In this document: piece by piece, positions 40,299 through 48,369 of the stretch
Layout of the letters: each line of letters begins with the position of its first letter
How positions within the stretch are numbered: the stretch's first letter is position 1
Source of the DNA: JAHELQ01 sp965603365
GTDB lineage: Bacteria > Acidobacteriota > Aminicenantia > UBA2199
NCBI GenBank assembly: GCA_965603365.1
Contig: CBFDCR010000038.1
Location: 1-50,522 of the forward strand
Direction: 5' to 3'
DNA: 50,522 nucleotides
Made by a program: the position numbers and the translations under genes
The notes under the pieces: generated by a model
What the model saw: the letters and a program-made list of their open reading frames with translations, nothing else
What the model was told of the DNA's origin: nothing
Database searches by the model: none

Positions 40299-41474
40299 AT
40301 GAGACTTAAATTAAAATCACTCAACGTAACTGTAACGATAGACGAGGCAGTGGACATAAAATTCAACCACCTGGCGACAGGTGATTTCAACCTCCTTATC
40401 AGCGACAATGCCCAGGGGAAGACACGTTTATTCAATATGCTAAATTTTCTCTCAAATCTTTTTAAAGATAAATCCCCAAAAATACGAAGTCATTTCTCCG
40501 GGGAGTTTAAATTTGAACTCATCCAGGCAGAAAAACAGGAAGAGGTCGTTTATAATCTGGATATTGTACCGGTAAACGGAGAAAATCATTTTAACGAAAC
40601 TGTGACCAGGAATGCACAAACCATATTTTCGGCAAAAGAAAAATATCTCTTCAACGAAGTCACCCAATCCGAAATCAAAAACTATTTTATCCCCAAAGAC
40701 CTCCCCGCCCTGTCCTCCATCAACGAGCCCGAATTCATTACGATTAATTCGCTGCGCCAATTCTTTAAACGAATTGTCTGGATTTCCGCCAATAAAAGCA
40801 GAAATATTGACATATCTAAACAATCGGTTATCCCCGATGAAAAAGGTTACAATCTATCATCTGTGCTGAACAATTGGGAAAAAGATTATCCCGGGTTATT
40901 CAATGAAGTCATGAATGAATTTAAACAATGTTTTCCCTTCATCAAAGATATCTTCTTTACCAAACAGGATATCCAGGGCATAGCCAAAACGGATCTGCTC
41001 ACTTTCAATGAATATAATATAGAAAAACCGATCATTCAAATCGACTGGTCCGATGGGATCAATCGCATGCTGCACCTCCTCATGACTCCCAAAATACCGT
41101 TTGCCGACAACGGTCAAATCATACCTCCCTCCCTCATCCTGGTCGACGAAATCGAAAACGGCCTGGATTTTTATCGATTAAAATATATCGCCCATTACCT
41201 CCAGAATTACGCCGATGAATCGCAGATTATTATATCCAGCCACTCCCCCCTGATCTGTGATTTCGTTCACCCCCAGAACTGGATTATCGTCAAACGAAAG
41301 GGTTCCGAAGTCAATTTTTTATCTCCCAAAGCGCAAGAAAAGGATCTGGATGTTCAATTGGATCTTTTCAAACACAACCACTGGGACTTCTACACCAGGC
41401 ATATCAGCAATTCCGAAAAAGTCATTCGCCGCTCAATTCTTCCCCAGAGTCAACTACAATACTTGCCCCAATAA
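40299..41474 (+). CDS. AAA/ABC-type ATPase (OLD/RecF-like head), no recognised effector domain
   Basis: 391 aa. The nucleotide-binding head is marked by LLISDNAQGKTRLFNML (Walker A, with Asp where Gly is usual and Ala-Gln before GKT; about residues 33-49), LILVDEIENGLDF (Walker B, about 280-292) and IIISSHSPLICDFV (H-loop, about 311-324). ABC-type AAA_15/21 proteins of this form often act with a nuclease or toxin in phage defence. No TOPRIM or HNH domain is present, and the next gene is an antitoxin on the other strand. GGAGG lies 6 bp before the ATG. Confidence 0.83.
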   Translation: MRLKLKSLNVTVTIDEAVDIKFNHLATGDFNLLISDNAQGKTRLFNMLNFLSNLFKDKSPKIRSHFSGEFKFELIQAEKQEEVVYNLDIVPVNGENHFNETVTRNAQTIFSAKEKYLFNEVTQSEIKNYFIPKDLPALSSINEPEFITINSLRQFFKRIVWISANKSRNIDISKQSVIPDEKGYNLSSVLNNWEKDYPGLFNEVMNEFKQCFPFIKDIFFTKQDIQGIAKTDLLTFNEYNIEKPIIQIDWSDGINRMLHLLMTPKIPFADNGQIIPPSLILVDEIENGLDFYRLKYIAHYLQNYADESQIIISSHSPLICDFVHPQNWIIVKRKGSEVNFLSPKAQEKDLDVQLDLFKHNHWDFYTRHISNSEKVIRRSILPQSQLQYLPQ

Positions 41475-41553
41475 GATCCTACTCAGAATTTACAAATTTC
41501 TCGAAACAATTTAATTTTTTGGGAAGAGGACACTGCTTAAGTTTACAATTTTT

Positions 41554-41739
41554 TTATGAGAGGTCGAATTTCTGGCGGACCTGAGCGACGTCGGCAGTAC
41601 GGCCTGCCTCGCTGTCGGCCAGCCCAGCCTCCACCGCCTGCCGAACATAAATTTCATACATTAGATCATCCCAGGTGGATTCTTCCGGCAATCTATTGAT
41701 CAAACGTCGTGCCTTTTCCTTGATACCGGCTGTTTGCAT
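41554..41739 (-). CDS. Small antitoxin-like protein, orphan
   Basis: 61 aa. LINRLPEESTWDDLMYEIYVRQAVEAGLADSEAG and a terminal VRQKFDLS match a common family of ~60-75-aa antitoxins (pattern L...LP...TWDD.mY.iyvr..ie.Gl.d...G) that normally precede a RelE/ParE-type toxin. The space after its stop has no toxin gene on this strand. AGGAGG lies 7 bp before the ATG. Confidence 0.8.
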   Translation of the reverse strand: MQTAGIKEKARRLINRLPEESTWDDLMYEIYVRQAVEAGLADSEAGRTADVAQVRQKFDLS

Positions 41740-41831
41740 CCGCTTCCTCCTGTGAACTAAATTAATGTATTATGAGTTAAATGTCAATAAAATCTTTAAA
41801 AAAAGATTAAAAGGGCAGACAAATGAGTCGG

Positions 41832-41863
41832 TGTAGGGGACGCAGATTCTCCCGTCCCCTACA
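41832..41863. repeat. Intergenic palindrome of the GTAGGG family (copy 4, decayed)
   Basis: 11-bp arms TGTAGGGGACG and CGTCCCCTACA around a 10-base centre that has lost pairing. The left half equals copy 3 through CGCAGAT. It lies 80 bp beyond the end of the GT4 gene. Confidence 0.8.
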
Positions 41864-41944
41864 ATCAAATAAGTCGGCTTACCGGGCTGAACTTGCCCTA
41901 TATAGAGTAGATGATAGAGAGAAGGGGGAGTCGGGGGGGGAACG

Positions 41945-43039
41945 TTAGTCTGGGAGGGTGTGGTAGATGTGGTGGAGGCCGGTGAGCATTTTTTCCAGGC
42001 TGTAGTGGTGCCGGATTTCGATGTGGAGGTTGGCGGCACGGGCTGAGAGGGCGTAGTCGTTGTTGACTACCCGCTTGATTTTGTCGGTTAGGTCGGGAAC
42101 GCTCAGGTTGTCGAAGAGGACGCCGTTTGTCTGGCCGATGATCTCCCGGTTGCCGTAGGTGGCGGAGGCTAAGACCGGGGTCTTCAACAGACCGGCCTCC
42201 AGCAGGACGATGGGCAGCCCCTCCCAGCGGGAGGGCAGCAGGAAGACATCGGCGGCCCGGATGATATCGTACACGTCCTGCCGTTTTCCCAAAAAATCGA
42301 TATGTTTTGAGACCGACCACTCGTCGGCCTTCTGTTTCAGGCAATCAAACTCGTCGCCCTCCCCGACCCAGACAAAGCGGACGCCCTTCTTTTCGATAAA
42401 GGGCTTGATGGTGTGGACGGCGTCCAGCAGAATATCGTAACCCTTCTGGAAATCGAAGCGGGCCACGGTGACGAAGAGGAAGGCGCCGGCGGGCAGCTTC
42501 AACTTTTGCCTCAACTGCTTCCTGGTGAGGGTGGCTGACCCGATGCCGTCGGCATCGATGCCGTTGGTCAGATAACCGACATTGTTTAACAGGTAGCGAA
42601 CCTCCAGGAAGCCGTGATCTTCCCTGGACACGGCCACGATGCGGTCGGGCCGTCTGAAGAGGTACTTCTCCAGGCAAAAACGGAGAAAATATTTGAGCCG
42701 GGCCTTTAGCCCGGGCATAAATTCGTACTTGTGGATATGCAGGCCGTGGGCGGTGAAGAGAATGGGGATTTTGTACCGGCGGAGGGGATTTTGAAAAAAA
42801 GAGAGCAGGGGGCGCAGGTGATGGATGTGCACCAGGTCCGGTTTTTGCTGCAGGACCAGGGCGGGGGCAAATCCCCGGTCGCATATCTTCACATTGTCCA
42901 GGTTGTCAAACCTGCCGGCGCCGCTGCCGGGTTGGCCGAATAGGCCAAATTGAATATCCGGCATGCCCCGCACGATCTGGTACATGTGCTCCAGGCCGCC
43001 GCCGGTAGATAGCTGATCGGTAACCAGGTGAACCCGCAT
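41945..43039 (-). CDS. GT4-family glycosyltransferase
   Basis: 364 aa. N-terminal acceptor domain with LSTGGGLEHMYQIV, DLVHIHHLRPLL and FTAHGLHIHKYEF. The C-terminal donor domain has FVTVARFDFQKGYDILLDAV, FVWVGEGDE, ADVFLLPSRWEGLPIVLLEAGL (E-x7-E). It transfers a sugar to a glycan or lipid-linked intermediate in the cytoplasm. It is the last gene of an operon after lptD and the SDR gene, 3 bp after the latter's stop, so a role in lipopolysaccharide or O-chain synthesis is likely. Confidence 0.9.
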   Translation of the reverse strand: MRVHLVTDQLSTGGGLEHMYQIVRGMPDIQFGLFGQPGSGAGRFDNLDNVKICDRGFAPALVLQQKPDLVHIHHLRPLLSFFQNPLRRYKIPILFTAHGLHIHKYEFMPGLKARLKYFLRFCLEKYLFRRPDRIVAVSREDHGFLEVRYLLNNVGYLTNGIDADGIGSATLTRKQLRQKLKLPAGAFLFVTVARFDFQKGYDILLDAVHTIKPFIEKKGVRFVWVGEGDEFDCLKQKADEWSVSKHIDFLGKRQDVYDIIRAADVFLLPSRWEGLPIVLLEAGLLKTPVLASATYGNREIIGQTNGVLFDNLSVPDLTDKIKRVVNNDYALSARAANLHIEIRHHYSLEKMLTGLHHIYHTLPD

Positions 43040-43042
43040 GGT

Positions 43043-43969
43043 CTAACGCTTCCGCCAATAATCGAGGAGGTCTTGCAGGGTCTGCTCGATGGTGTACCGG
43101 GGCGCCAGCTTGAATTTTTGCCGGATCAGGGTGCAATCCCCGGCCAGTACCGGGATGTCCACGGGCCTGAATCTTTGGGGATCGACCTTTACTTCGATCT
43201 GTTTATCTGAAAACCCCAGCAGGATGTCCAGTATCTGCCGGATAGAGTAGGATTTGCCGGAGCACAGGTTGTAGACGGCTCCCCTCTCTCCCTGCCGGGC
43301 GACGACGGACAAATAACGGGCAATATCCCGCACATCGGAAAAATCCCTGACCGCCGACAGGTTGCCCACCCGCATGACCGGCTCCCTCTTGCCCCTCTGG
43401 ATGTCGGCGATCTGGCTGGCAAAATCGGAACACACGAATTGGGGTGCCTGGCGGGGACCGGTAAAATTGAAGCAGCGAATCCTGACCACATCGAGGTTTT
43501 TGGTTTCCCCAAACAGGTCCCCCAGCAATTCCATGGCATACTTGGACAGGGAATAGGGGTTGCGAGCCTTTGGCCGGGTATCTTCGTTCAATTTCTGCGG
43601 ATGGGCGCCGTAAATTTCAGCCGAGCTCATCAGCAGGACCCGGGCCTGGGGGCAAAATGCTGCCGCTGCCTCCAGGATATTCAGGCTGCCGATAAAATTC
43701 ACTTCATAGGTTAGCTTTTGATGGGTCCAGGAAAAACCCACATTGGATATGGCGGCCAGGTGAAATATGAAATCCGGCTTGATGTCGGCTATAATCTGCC
43801 TGACCGGTGCCCGATCCCTGATATCGAGGTGAAAAATTCGGCACTCGCCGGACAAAAAATCGGTCTCCTCGGTGATGCCGGTGATGGCGTGAGGGCCGTC
43901 ACCCTGCAAGGCTCCTATAAGGTAAGGAGCCAGAAATCCCGAACAACCGGTTATCAATATCCTGGCCAC
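43043..43969 (-). CDS. rmd: GDP-4-dehydro-6-deoxy-D-mannose reductase-like SDR
   Basis: 308 aa, GTG start. Rossmann motif TGCSGFLAPYL, NAD-linked FIFHLAAISNVGFSW, catalytic SSAEIYG and NPYSLSKYAME (Tyr-x3-Lys). CFNFTGPRQAPQFVCSDFASQIA is a hallmark of the Rmd/GMD group, which makes GDP-D-rhamnose or related sugars. The donor 4-keto sugar would need a GMD enzyme not present here. Lies 5 bp after lptD and 3 bp before the GT4 gene, so co-transcription is almost certain. Confidence 0.83.
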   Translation of the reverse strand: MARILITGCSGFLAPYLIGALQGDGPHAITGITEETDFLSGECRIFHLDIRDRAPVRQIIADIKPDFIFHLAAISNVGFSWTHQKLTYEVNFIGSLNILEAAAAFCPQARVLLMSSAEIYGAHPQKLNEDTRPKARNPYSLSKYAMELLGDLFGETKNLDVVRIRCFNFTGPRQAPQFVCSDFASQIADIQRGKREPVMRVGNLSAVRDFSDVRDIARYLSVVARQGERGAVYNLCSGKSYSIRQILDILLGFSDKQIEVKVDPQRFRPVDIPVLAGDCTLIRQKFKLAPRYTIEQTLQDLLDYWRKR

Positions 43970-43974
43970 TGTTA

Positions 43975-46176
43975 CTACCTGTTATCACCCAAAAAATCCG
44001 AAACCATGCCCAGGTTGCCGAAGGCTACCCCAAACCGGACCTGGGAATCGATTTTGTCAAAACGCTTGAAGAGTTTAAACTCAAACCTGAAATTGACACA
44101 CTGGTAATCGTAGCTTAAGATCACCGAGCCGTACCTGAAATCCTTGTCGGTGAGGTCATAATCGACACCGCCGTCCAATTTGAAGGGGAATCCGGGCAAA
44201 TCGATATATAGGTTGCCGCGGATCACGTCCCGGTTAAACTCATTGGCCGCTCCCACAAAAAAAGGATTGGTGTAAGAGCTGAAACCGAAGGCGCCTCTAA
44301 TACGGTCAAACTTATCGCTGAAGCTTAAGCGAAAACTCAAACGGGAAAATCGATCAATATAATAGTTATAGGCGAGGTTGGCGTCCAGGGAAAAGTGCTG
44401 CGAGAGTCCAACCCGCAGATTACTCTCAAATTCGGAAAATTCGGGGAATTCGCCACCTATCTGCCGGTTGAAATTGGCCTCTGCCGGGTCAAAATAGTAT
44501 TTCTGGGAGGCGGTCAGGCTCAAAATATCCCGGGGAGACTCGTCCTCCCCCTTTTTCTTGTAAAGCAATCTTGTCGTTAAAGAAAACCCCGCATACGAGT
44601 AAGAGGGGTAGTCGGACCAGTCCACCCGCAGCAGCCGGGCGCTGTCTTCTTCGCTGTATTTGGAGACATAGCGAACATTAATTTTGGGTTCGATCAGATG
44701 CTTGATTTTGCTTCTCTTAGAATCGTATATTTTATAAAAAACCGGGCCTTTCAATTCCGCGCTGGCCTGGTGATACTGTAGATGAAGGGGTTCCTCCACC
44801 ACCTCTTTTTTCAGCGGGTCCCGGCTGCTGGCATAGAAGGCCTGGCGGGACGACAGCTCCACCGTGGTGGACAGCCAGGGCAGTTTCAACAAATCCAGGG
44901 TATAGGAGGGATTCAAAACCAACCGCCGGGAGGGCACACCGGTATCGAAGGCGGGCTGTCCGTTCAGAATAATACCGGTTTTCTCGATCCGGTCGTAGGA
45001 GGCCGAAAAGGAGAAATAACCGGGAATTTTCCAGATCTTCTGCTGGTTGACGTTGAGATCGAGAGAGGGCAGGTATTTTGTCTCCTGGAAATTGTCGCGC
45101 AGGATATAAAAAATCTTGTCGCTGGAGGTCTTGGCCGACAGGTTGACATTGGAAAAGGAAGAGGTGACGTGAAACGAGTACCCGTACCGGGCCTGATACA
45201 CCCGGTCGAAGTTGGTATCGAAAATCCTGAGAAAGTTGGGATCGCTCTGGTTATCGATCTTAAAGGCTATCCTGGTATTGAGAAATTTGATGTCCTGGAT
45301 GTGCTCGGCATTAATGTAATGATCATAGGTGGGCCGCTCTTCAGGGGCAGCTCCCGTAGATTGGCTTTTAAAGATAAATTCGTCCTGGAAGGTATTGTCG
45401 CTAAAATAATTCAACCGGTAATAATTAAAACTGCCGCTCATGTTTTTAAACAGGTAGCGGAACTCCTCGCCGACGCCGAAGCCCACCTTCGAAAAATAAT
45501 CGAGATATAGAGTCAAATCCAGATTGGATCTTATATCCCAAAAAAAGGAGGTGGAGGCAAAGAACCCCCTCATCGTGGATTGACCGATTTTGGGAAAGAG
45601 AAATCCGCTGGCCCGGCCGTCTTTTTGGATGGGGTAGCGTAAATAGGGCAGGTACAACAGCGGAATTTTTTTGATTTTAAGTACCGCATTTTTCATGGCA
45701 ATGTATTTCTCTTTCTTGATCTTGCCGCCGGAACAGGTGATCGACCAGCGGGGCACCAACTGGGCACAGGAAGTAAATTGCATTTTTTTAAACTTCAGGG
45801 TGTCGTTATCCACCTGATCGACCTTAGCGGCCTTATAACGCACAGTGGGGGGGATCAGCCCCTGGACATCATACATCTCCCCCTTTTTTTTTTTTAAATT
45901 AAAACGCAACCGATCGCCGCTGATGACGGTATCGCCTGAGGCCATGGTGACCCGGCCCCTGGCTTCGATTTCCCTGGTCTTTTCATTGTACTCCACATAG
46001 TCGGCATAAATCCGGTATTCCCCCCATTCGACTTCCACATGACCGACAGCCCTCAAGCCGGTTTCGGTAAACTCCGTTTTATCGGCCAGCACCTTTGGCC
46101 CTTCGGTAGCGGCAGCCATGACCAGCAGCGGCAGCCATAATCCCACCACGAGTATAATCGCTTTTATCGATTTCAT
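43975..46176 (-). CDS. lptD: LPS assembly outer-membrane protein LptD
   Basis: 733 aa. Signal peptide (about 1-21). The N-terminal OstA/LptA-like jellyroll domain (about 28-180) has repeated YRIYADYVEYNEKTREIEARGRV-type strands and Cys residues near 137 and 149. The C-terminal beta-barrel with alternating aromatic strands runs to the end, and LLYLPYLRYPIQKDGRASGFLFPKIGQS is the family's conserved plug-to-barrel junction. It inserts lipopolysaccharide into the outer leaflet together with LptE. This is the best evidence for a diderm cell. GGAG lies 7 bp before the ATG. It leads an operon with sugar genes. Confidence 0.93.
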   Translation of the reverse strand: MKSIKAIILVVGLWLPLLVMAAATEGPKVLADKTEFTETGLRAVGHVEVEWGEYRIYADYVEYNEKTREIEARGRVTMASGDTVISGDRLRFNLKKKKGEMYDVQGLIPPTVRYKAAKVDQVDNDTLKFKKMQFTSCAQLVPRWSITCSGGKIKKEKYIAMKNAVLKIKKIPLLYLPYLRYPIQKDGRASGFLFPKIGQSTMRGFFASTSFFWDIRSNLDLTLYLDYFSKVGFGVGEEFRYLFKNMSGSFNYYRLNYFSDNTFQDEFIFKSQSTGAAPEERPTYDHYINAEHIQDIKFLNTRIAFKIDNQSDPNFLRIFDTNFDRVYQARYGYSFHVTSSFSNVNLSAKTSSDKIFYILRDNFQETKYLPSLDLNVNQQKIWKIPGYFSFSASYDRIEKTGIILNGQPAFDTGVPSRRLVLNPSYTLDLLKLPWLSTTVELSSRQAFYASSRDPLKKEVVEEPLHLQYHQASAELKGPVFYKIYDSKRSKIKHLIEPKINVRYVSKYSEEDSARLLRVDWSDYPSYSYAGFSLTTRLLYKKKGEDESPRDILSLTASQKYYFDPAEANFNRQIGGEFPEFSEFESNLRVGLSQHFSLDANLAYNYYIDRFSRLSFRLSFSDKFDRIRGAFGFSSYTNPFFVGAANEFNRDVIRGNLYIDLPGFPFKLDGGVDYDLTDKDFRYGSVILSYDYQCVNFRFEFKLFKRFDKIDSQVRFGVAFGNLGMVSDFLGDNR

Positions 46177-46222
46177 TTAGACTCCAATTTAACATACCAA
46201 TGAAGAGCGGTCAAGGGAAAAT

Positions 46223-46251
46223 TTGACTTTCGATTTCTTTTGAATTAAAAT
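46223..46251 (+). promoter_or_regulatory. Sigma70-type promoter giving a leaderless message
   Basis: TTGACT (46223-46228), 17-bp spacer, TAAAAT (46246-46251). The ATG at 46257 is only 5 bp past the -10, at or before the expected transcript start; a second ATG follows at 46260. No ribosome-binding site exists. Confidence 0.65.
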
Positions 46252-46256
46252 TCCCT

Positions 46257-46847
46257 ATGATGAAAATTGCGTTTTCAGGCACTCCCAAGAGCGGTAAAAC
46301 CTCCCTCATTACGGAGGTTAAAAAGATCCTGTCGTTAAAGTACAACGTCGAACTGGTGGACGAAATCACCCATAAAAGCCCCTATGACAACAGCCGGAAA
46401 TCGGAGTTTAAGAGTCAATTCTTTTTTTTGACTACCCAGATCAATGACGAGAATATTAAGGCCATCACCGGCCCCGACCTGCTGCTGTGCGACCGATCGG
46501 TACTGGATCAATGGGTCTACTGGAACAAGCATATTGCCGGCAAAAAATTAAGCCCGCAGATGACGGAGAAGAACAACCTGCTCGAACAACTGTATCGATA
46601 CTGGATCCAGACTTACGATATGATCTTTTTTATCCGGCTTGATTCTAAAGAATTCGACAGAAGAATCGATCCAGACGAGTTTCGCAGTGTAAACGCCGAT
46701 TATATCAAGAAAGTGGAGGAAATATTCCTGAAGATCATTAGCGAAGACAACATGAAAGTGAACGAAATCTGGAACAACAACACCATCGACGAAAGTGCCC
46801 AAAATGTCATCCAGCTCATCTCCGAGAAAATGGATGCGAACCAATAA
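46257..46847 (+). CDS. P-loop NTPase, deoxynucleoside-kinase/AAA_28-like
   Basis: 196 aa (or 195 from the second ATG). Walker A GTPKSGKTSL at residues 8-17. LLLCDRSVLDQWVYW (about 78-92) is a DR-type motif found in thymidylate or nucleoside kinases and in NadR-like kinases. FFIRLDSKEFDRRIDPDEFR may be a lid with Arg residues. The likely role is phosphorylating a nucleoside, nucleotide or similar metabolite. Its place just before thyX supports a link to dTMP supply, but the substrate is not proven. Confidence 0.7.
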   Translation: MMKIAFSGTPKSGKTSLITEVKKILSLKYNVELVDEITHKSPYDNSRKSEFKSQFFFLTTQINDENIKAITGPDLLLCDRSVLDQWVYWNKHIAGKKLSPQMTEKNNLLEQLYRYWIQTYDMIFFIRLDSKEFDRRIDPDEFRSVNADYIKKVEEIFLKIISEDNMKVNEIWNNNTIDESAQNVIQLISEKMDANQ

Positions 46848-46875
46848 TGTAACAATTAACGGGTGAGGAGATATT

Positions 46876-48333
46876 ATGGACATTCACCTGGCCGGCTACA
46901 ATGTAGATACCGATATTCTCAAAAAGCTGGGCACAGACCGGGACGAGTCATTGACCCCCGAAACCATCAGTGCCGCCTATGCCCGCATCAGCCGCAGCCC
47001 CGACAACATTACGGCCTTAAGGAAAAAAGCCCGGGACGGCGTGGCTAAGGCGAGGAAGTCCAACCAGACCATCATCTTCGAGTACGGCCACCACTCGGTG
47101 GCGGAACATGCGGTATTCAACTTCGACATCATGGGGGTATCCCGTCTGGCCTTAGAAGAGATCGAAAAATCACGGCTGGTGTCGTTTACCGAAAAATCCC
47201 AGAGATATGTGACCTTAGAAGGCGACTATCTCCTGCCCATGGAGTTTCAGGCCCCCCCAGCTATCCGCTCATTTCAGGAAATAGTCCAGACCCAGAATGA
47301 GTTTTACAAAAAGGCCTTTTCCCTGTTGAAAGATTTTATATTTGGCCAGCATCCGGCACTTTCGGCCCACAAAAAAAACCACAATCTGCTGGAAGGCTGG
47401 GCCAAAGAGGATGCCCGTTATATTCTATCACTGGCTACCTTAGGCCAGGTGGGCATGACCATCAACGCCCGCAACCTGGAGCACCTGCTGCGGCGGTTGG
47501 CCTTGAGCCGGCGGCAGGAGACGCAGGAGATAGGCAGTAAAATATACGATATAACGAAAGAGATCGCTCCATCCATCATCCTGTTCCCCCAACCATCGGC
47601 CTTCGAGACCCACCTCAACGGCCCTTTCCGGGAAAAAATCCGACTGGAGCGGCCGGGAAAACCCGACTTAATCCCCCGGATACTGCATTATACCCCGGAT
47701 GGCGATGACCTGATCCTGACGGCTCTTTTCTGTATCCACCATTCGGCGGACTATGAAGAGGCCCGCCAATATGTCAAACAGATGAGCCATGAAGAAAAGA
47801 GGGGCATATTTGAGTCGCTGTTTAGCCAAATGGAATTTTTCGACACCCCGCCCCGGGAATTCGAGCTGCCGGAAATCACCTTCCAGGCAGTGGTCAGCGC
47901 CGCCAACTTTGCCCAGTTGAAACGCCACCGCCTGGCAACCCTGCTGACCGGCCCCTATCACACCGGCCTTCAAAATACCGTGCCCGAAAACATCAAAGCC
48001 GTGGGCCTGGAAAAAGAATTTATGGCCATCATTGCCGCCACCAACGAAGTCTACCTGGAATTAAAGGAAAAATACCAGGCCGCTGCCGACTACGTGTTAA
48101 CCAACTCCCACCGCCGCCTGGTCATCATGAAGATGAACCTGCGGGAGATGTACCATTTTACCAGGCTGCGGGAAGATGAGCACGCCCAGTGGGACATCCG
48201 CAGCCTGGCCCGATCCCTGCTCAACCAGGTCAAACAGATCATGCCCCTCTCCACCCTGCTGCTCTGCGGCAAGAGCGACTTCGTGAACAAATACGAAGAA
48301 ATTTTCAAAAAAAAGCCCGGACAATTAATATAG
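46876..48333 (+). CDS. thyX: Two-domain FAD-dependent thymidylate synthase (ThyX-like)
   Basis: 485 aa, about twice the usual length of ThyX. Domain 1 (about 1-225) has EYGHHSVAEHAVFNFDI, then KSRLVSFTEKSQRY at 98-111, then MTINARNLEHLLRRLALSRRQETQEI. Domain 2 (about 270-450) has FAQLKRHRLATLLTG (RHR at 350-352), then MNLREMYHFTRLREDEHAQWDI near 420-441. Family knowledge: the signature is RHR-x7-S. Domain 1 has KSR-x7-S (Ser kept, Arg-His lost); domain 2 has RHR-x7-P (RHR kept, Ser lost). The two may form a composite site. It makes dTMP from dUMP with FADH2 and methylene-THF if active. GAGGAG lies before the ATG. No thyA is in view. Confidence 0.85.
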   Translation: MDIHLAGYNVDTDILKKLGTDRDESLTPETISAAYARISRSPDNITALRKKARDGVAKARKSNQTIIFEYGHHSVAEHAVFNFDIMGVSRLALEEIEKSRLVSFTEKSQRYVTLEGDYLLPMEFQAPPAIRSFQEIVQTQNEFYKKAFSLLKDFIFGQHPALSAHKKNHNLLEGWAKEDARYILSLATLGQVGMTINARNLEHLLRRLALSRRQETQEIGSKIYDITKEIAPSIILFPQPSAFETHLNGPFREKIRLERPGKPDLIPRILHYTPDGDDLILTALFCIHHSADYEEARQYVKQMSHEEKRGIFESLFSQMEFFDTPPREFELPEITFQAVVSAANFAQLKRHRLATLLTGPYHTGLQNTVPENIKAVGLEKEFMAIIAATNEVYLELKEKYQAAADYVLTNSHRRLVIMKMNLREMYHFTRLREDEHAQWDIRSLARSLLNQVKQIMPLSTLLLCGKSDFVNKYEEIFKKKPGQLI

Positions 48334-48369
48334 ACAGCAGTTTTTCGGCCCTGATTTTCAGGAGTTAAC

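Noticed and set aside
41560..41575. Another copy of the GGTCGAATTT dispersed motif
   Set aside because: Only the first half matches, and the bases encode the conserved KFDLS end of the orphan antitoxin, so the likeness is due to coding.
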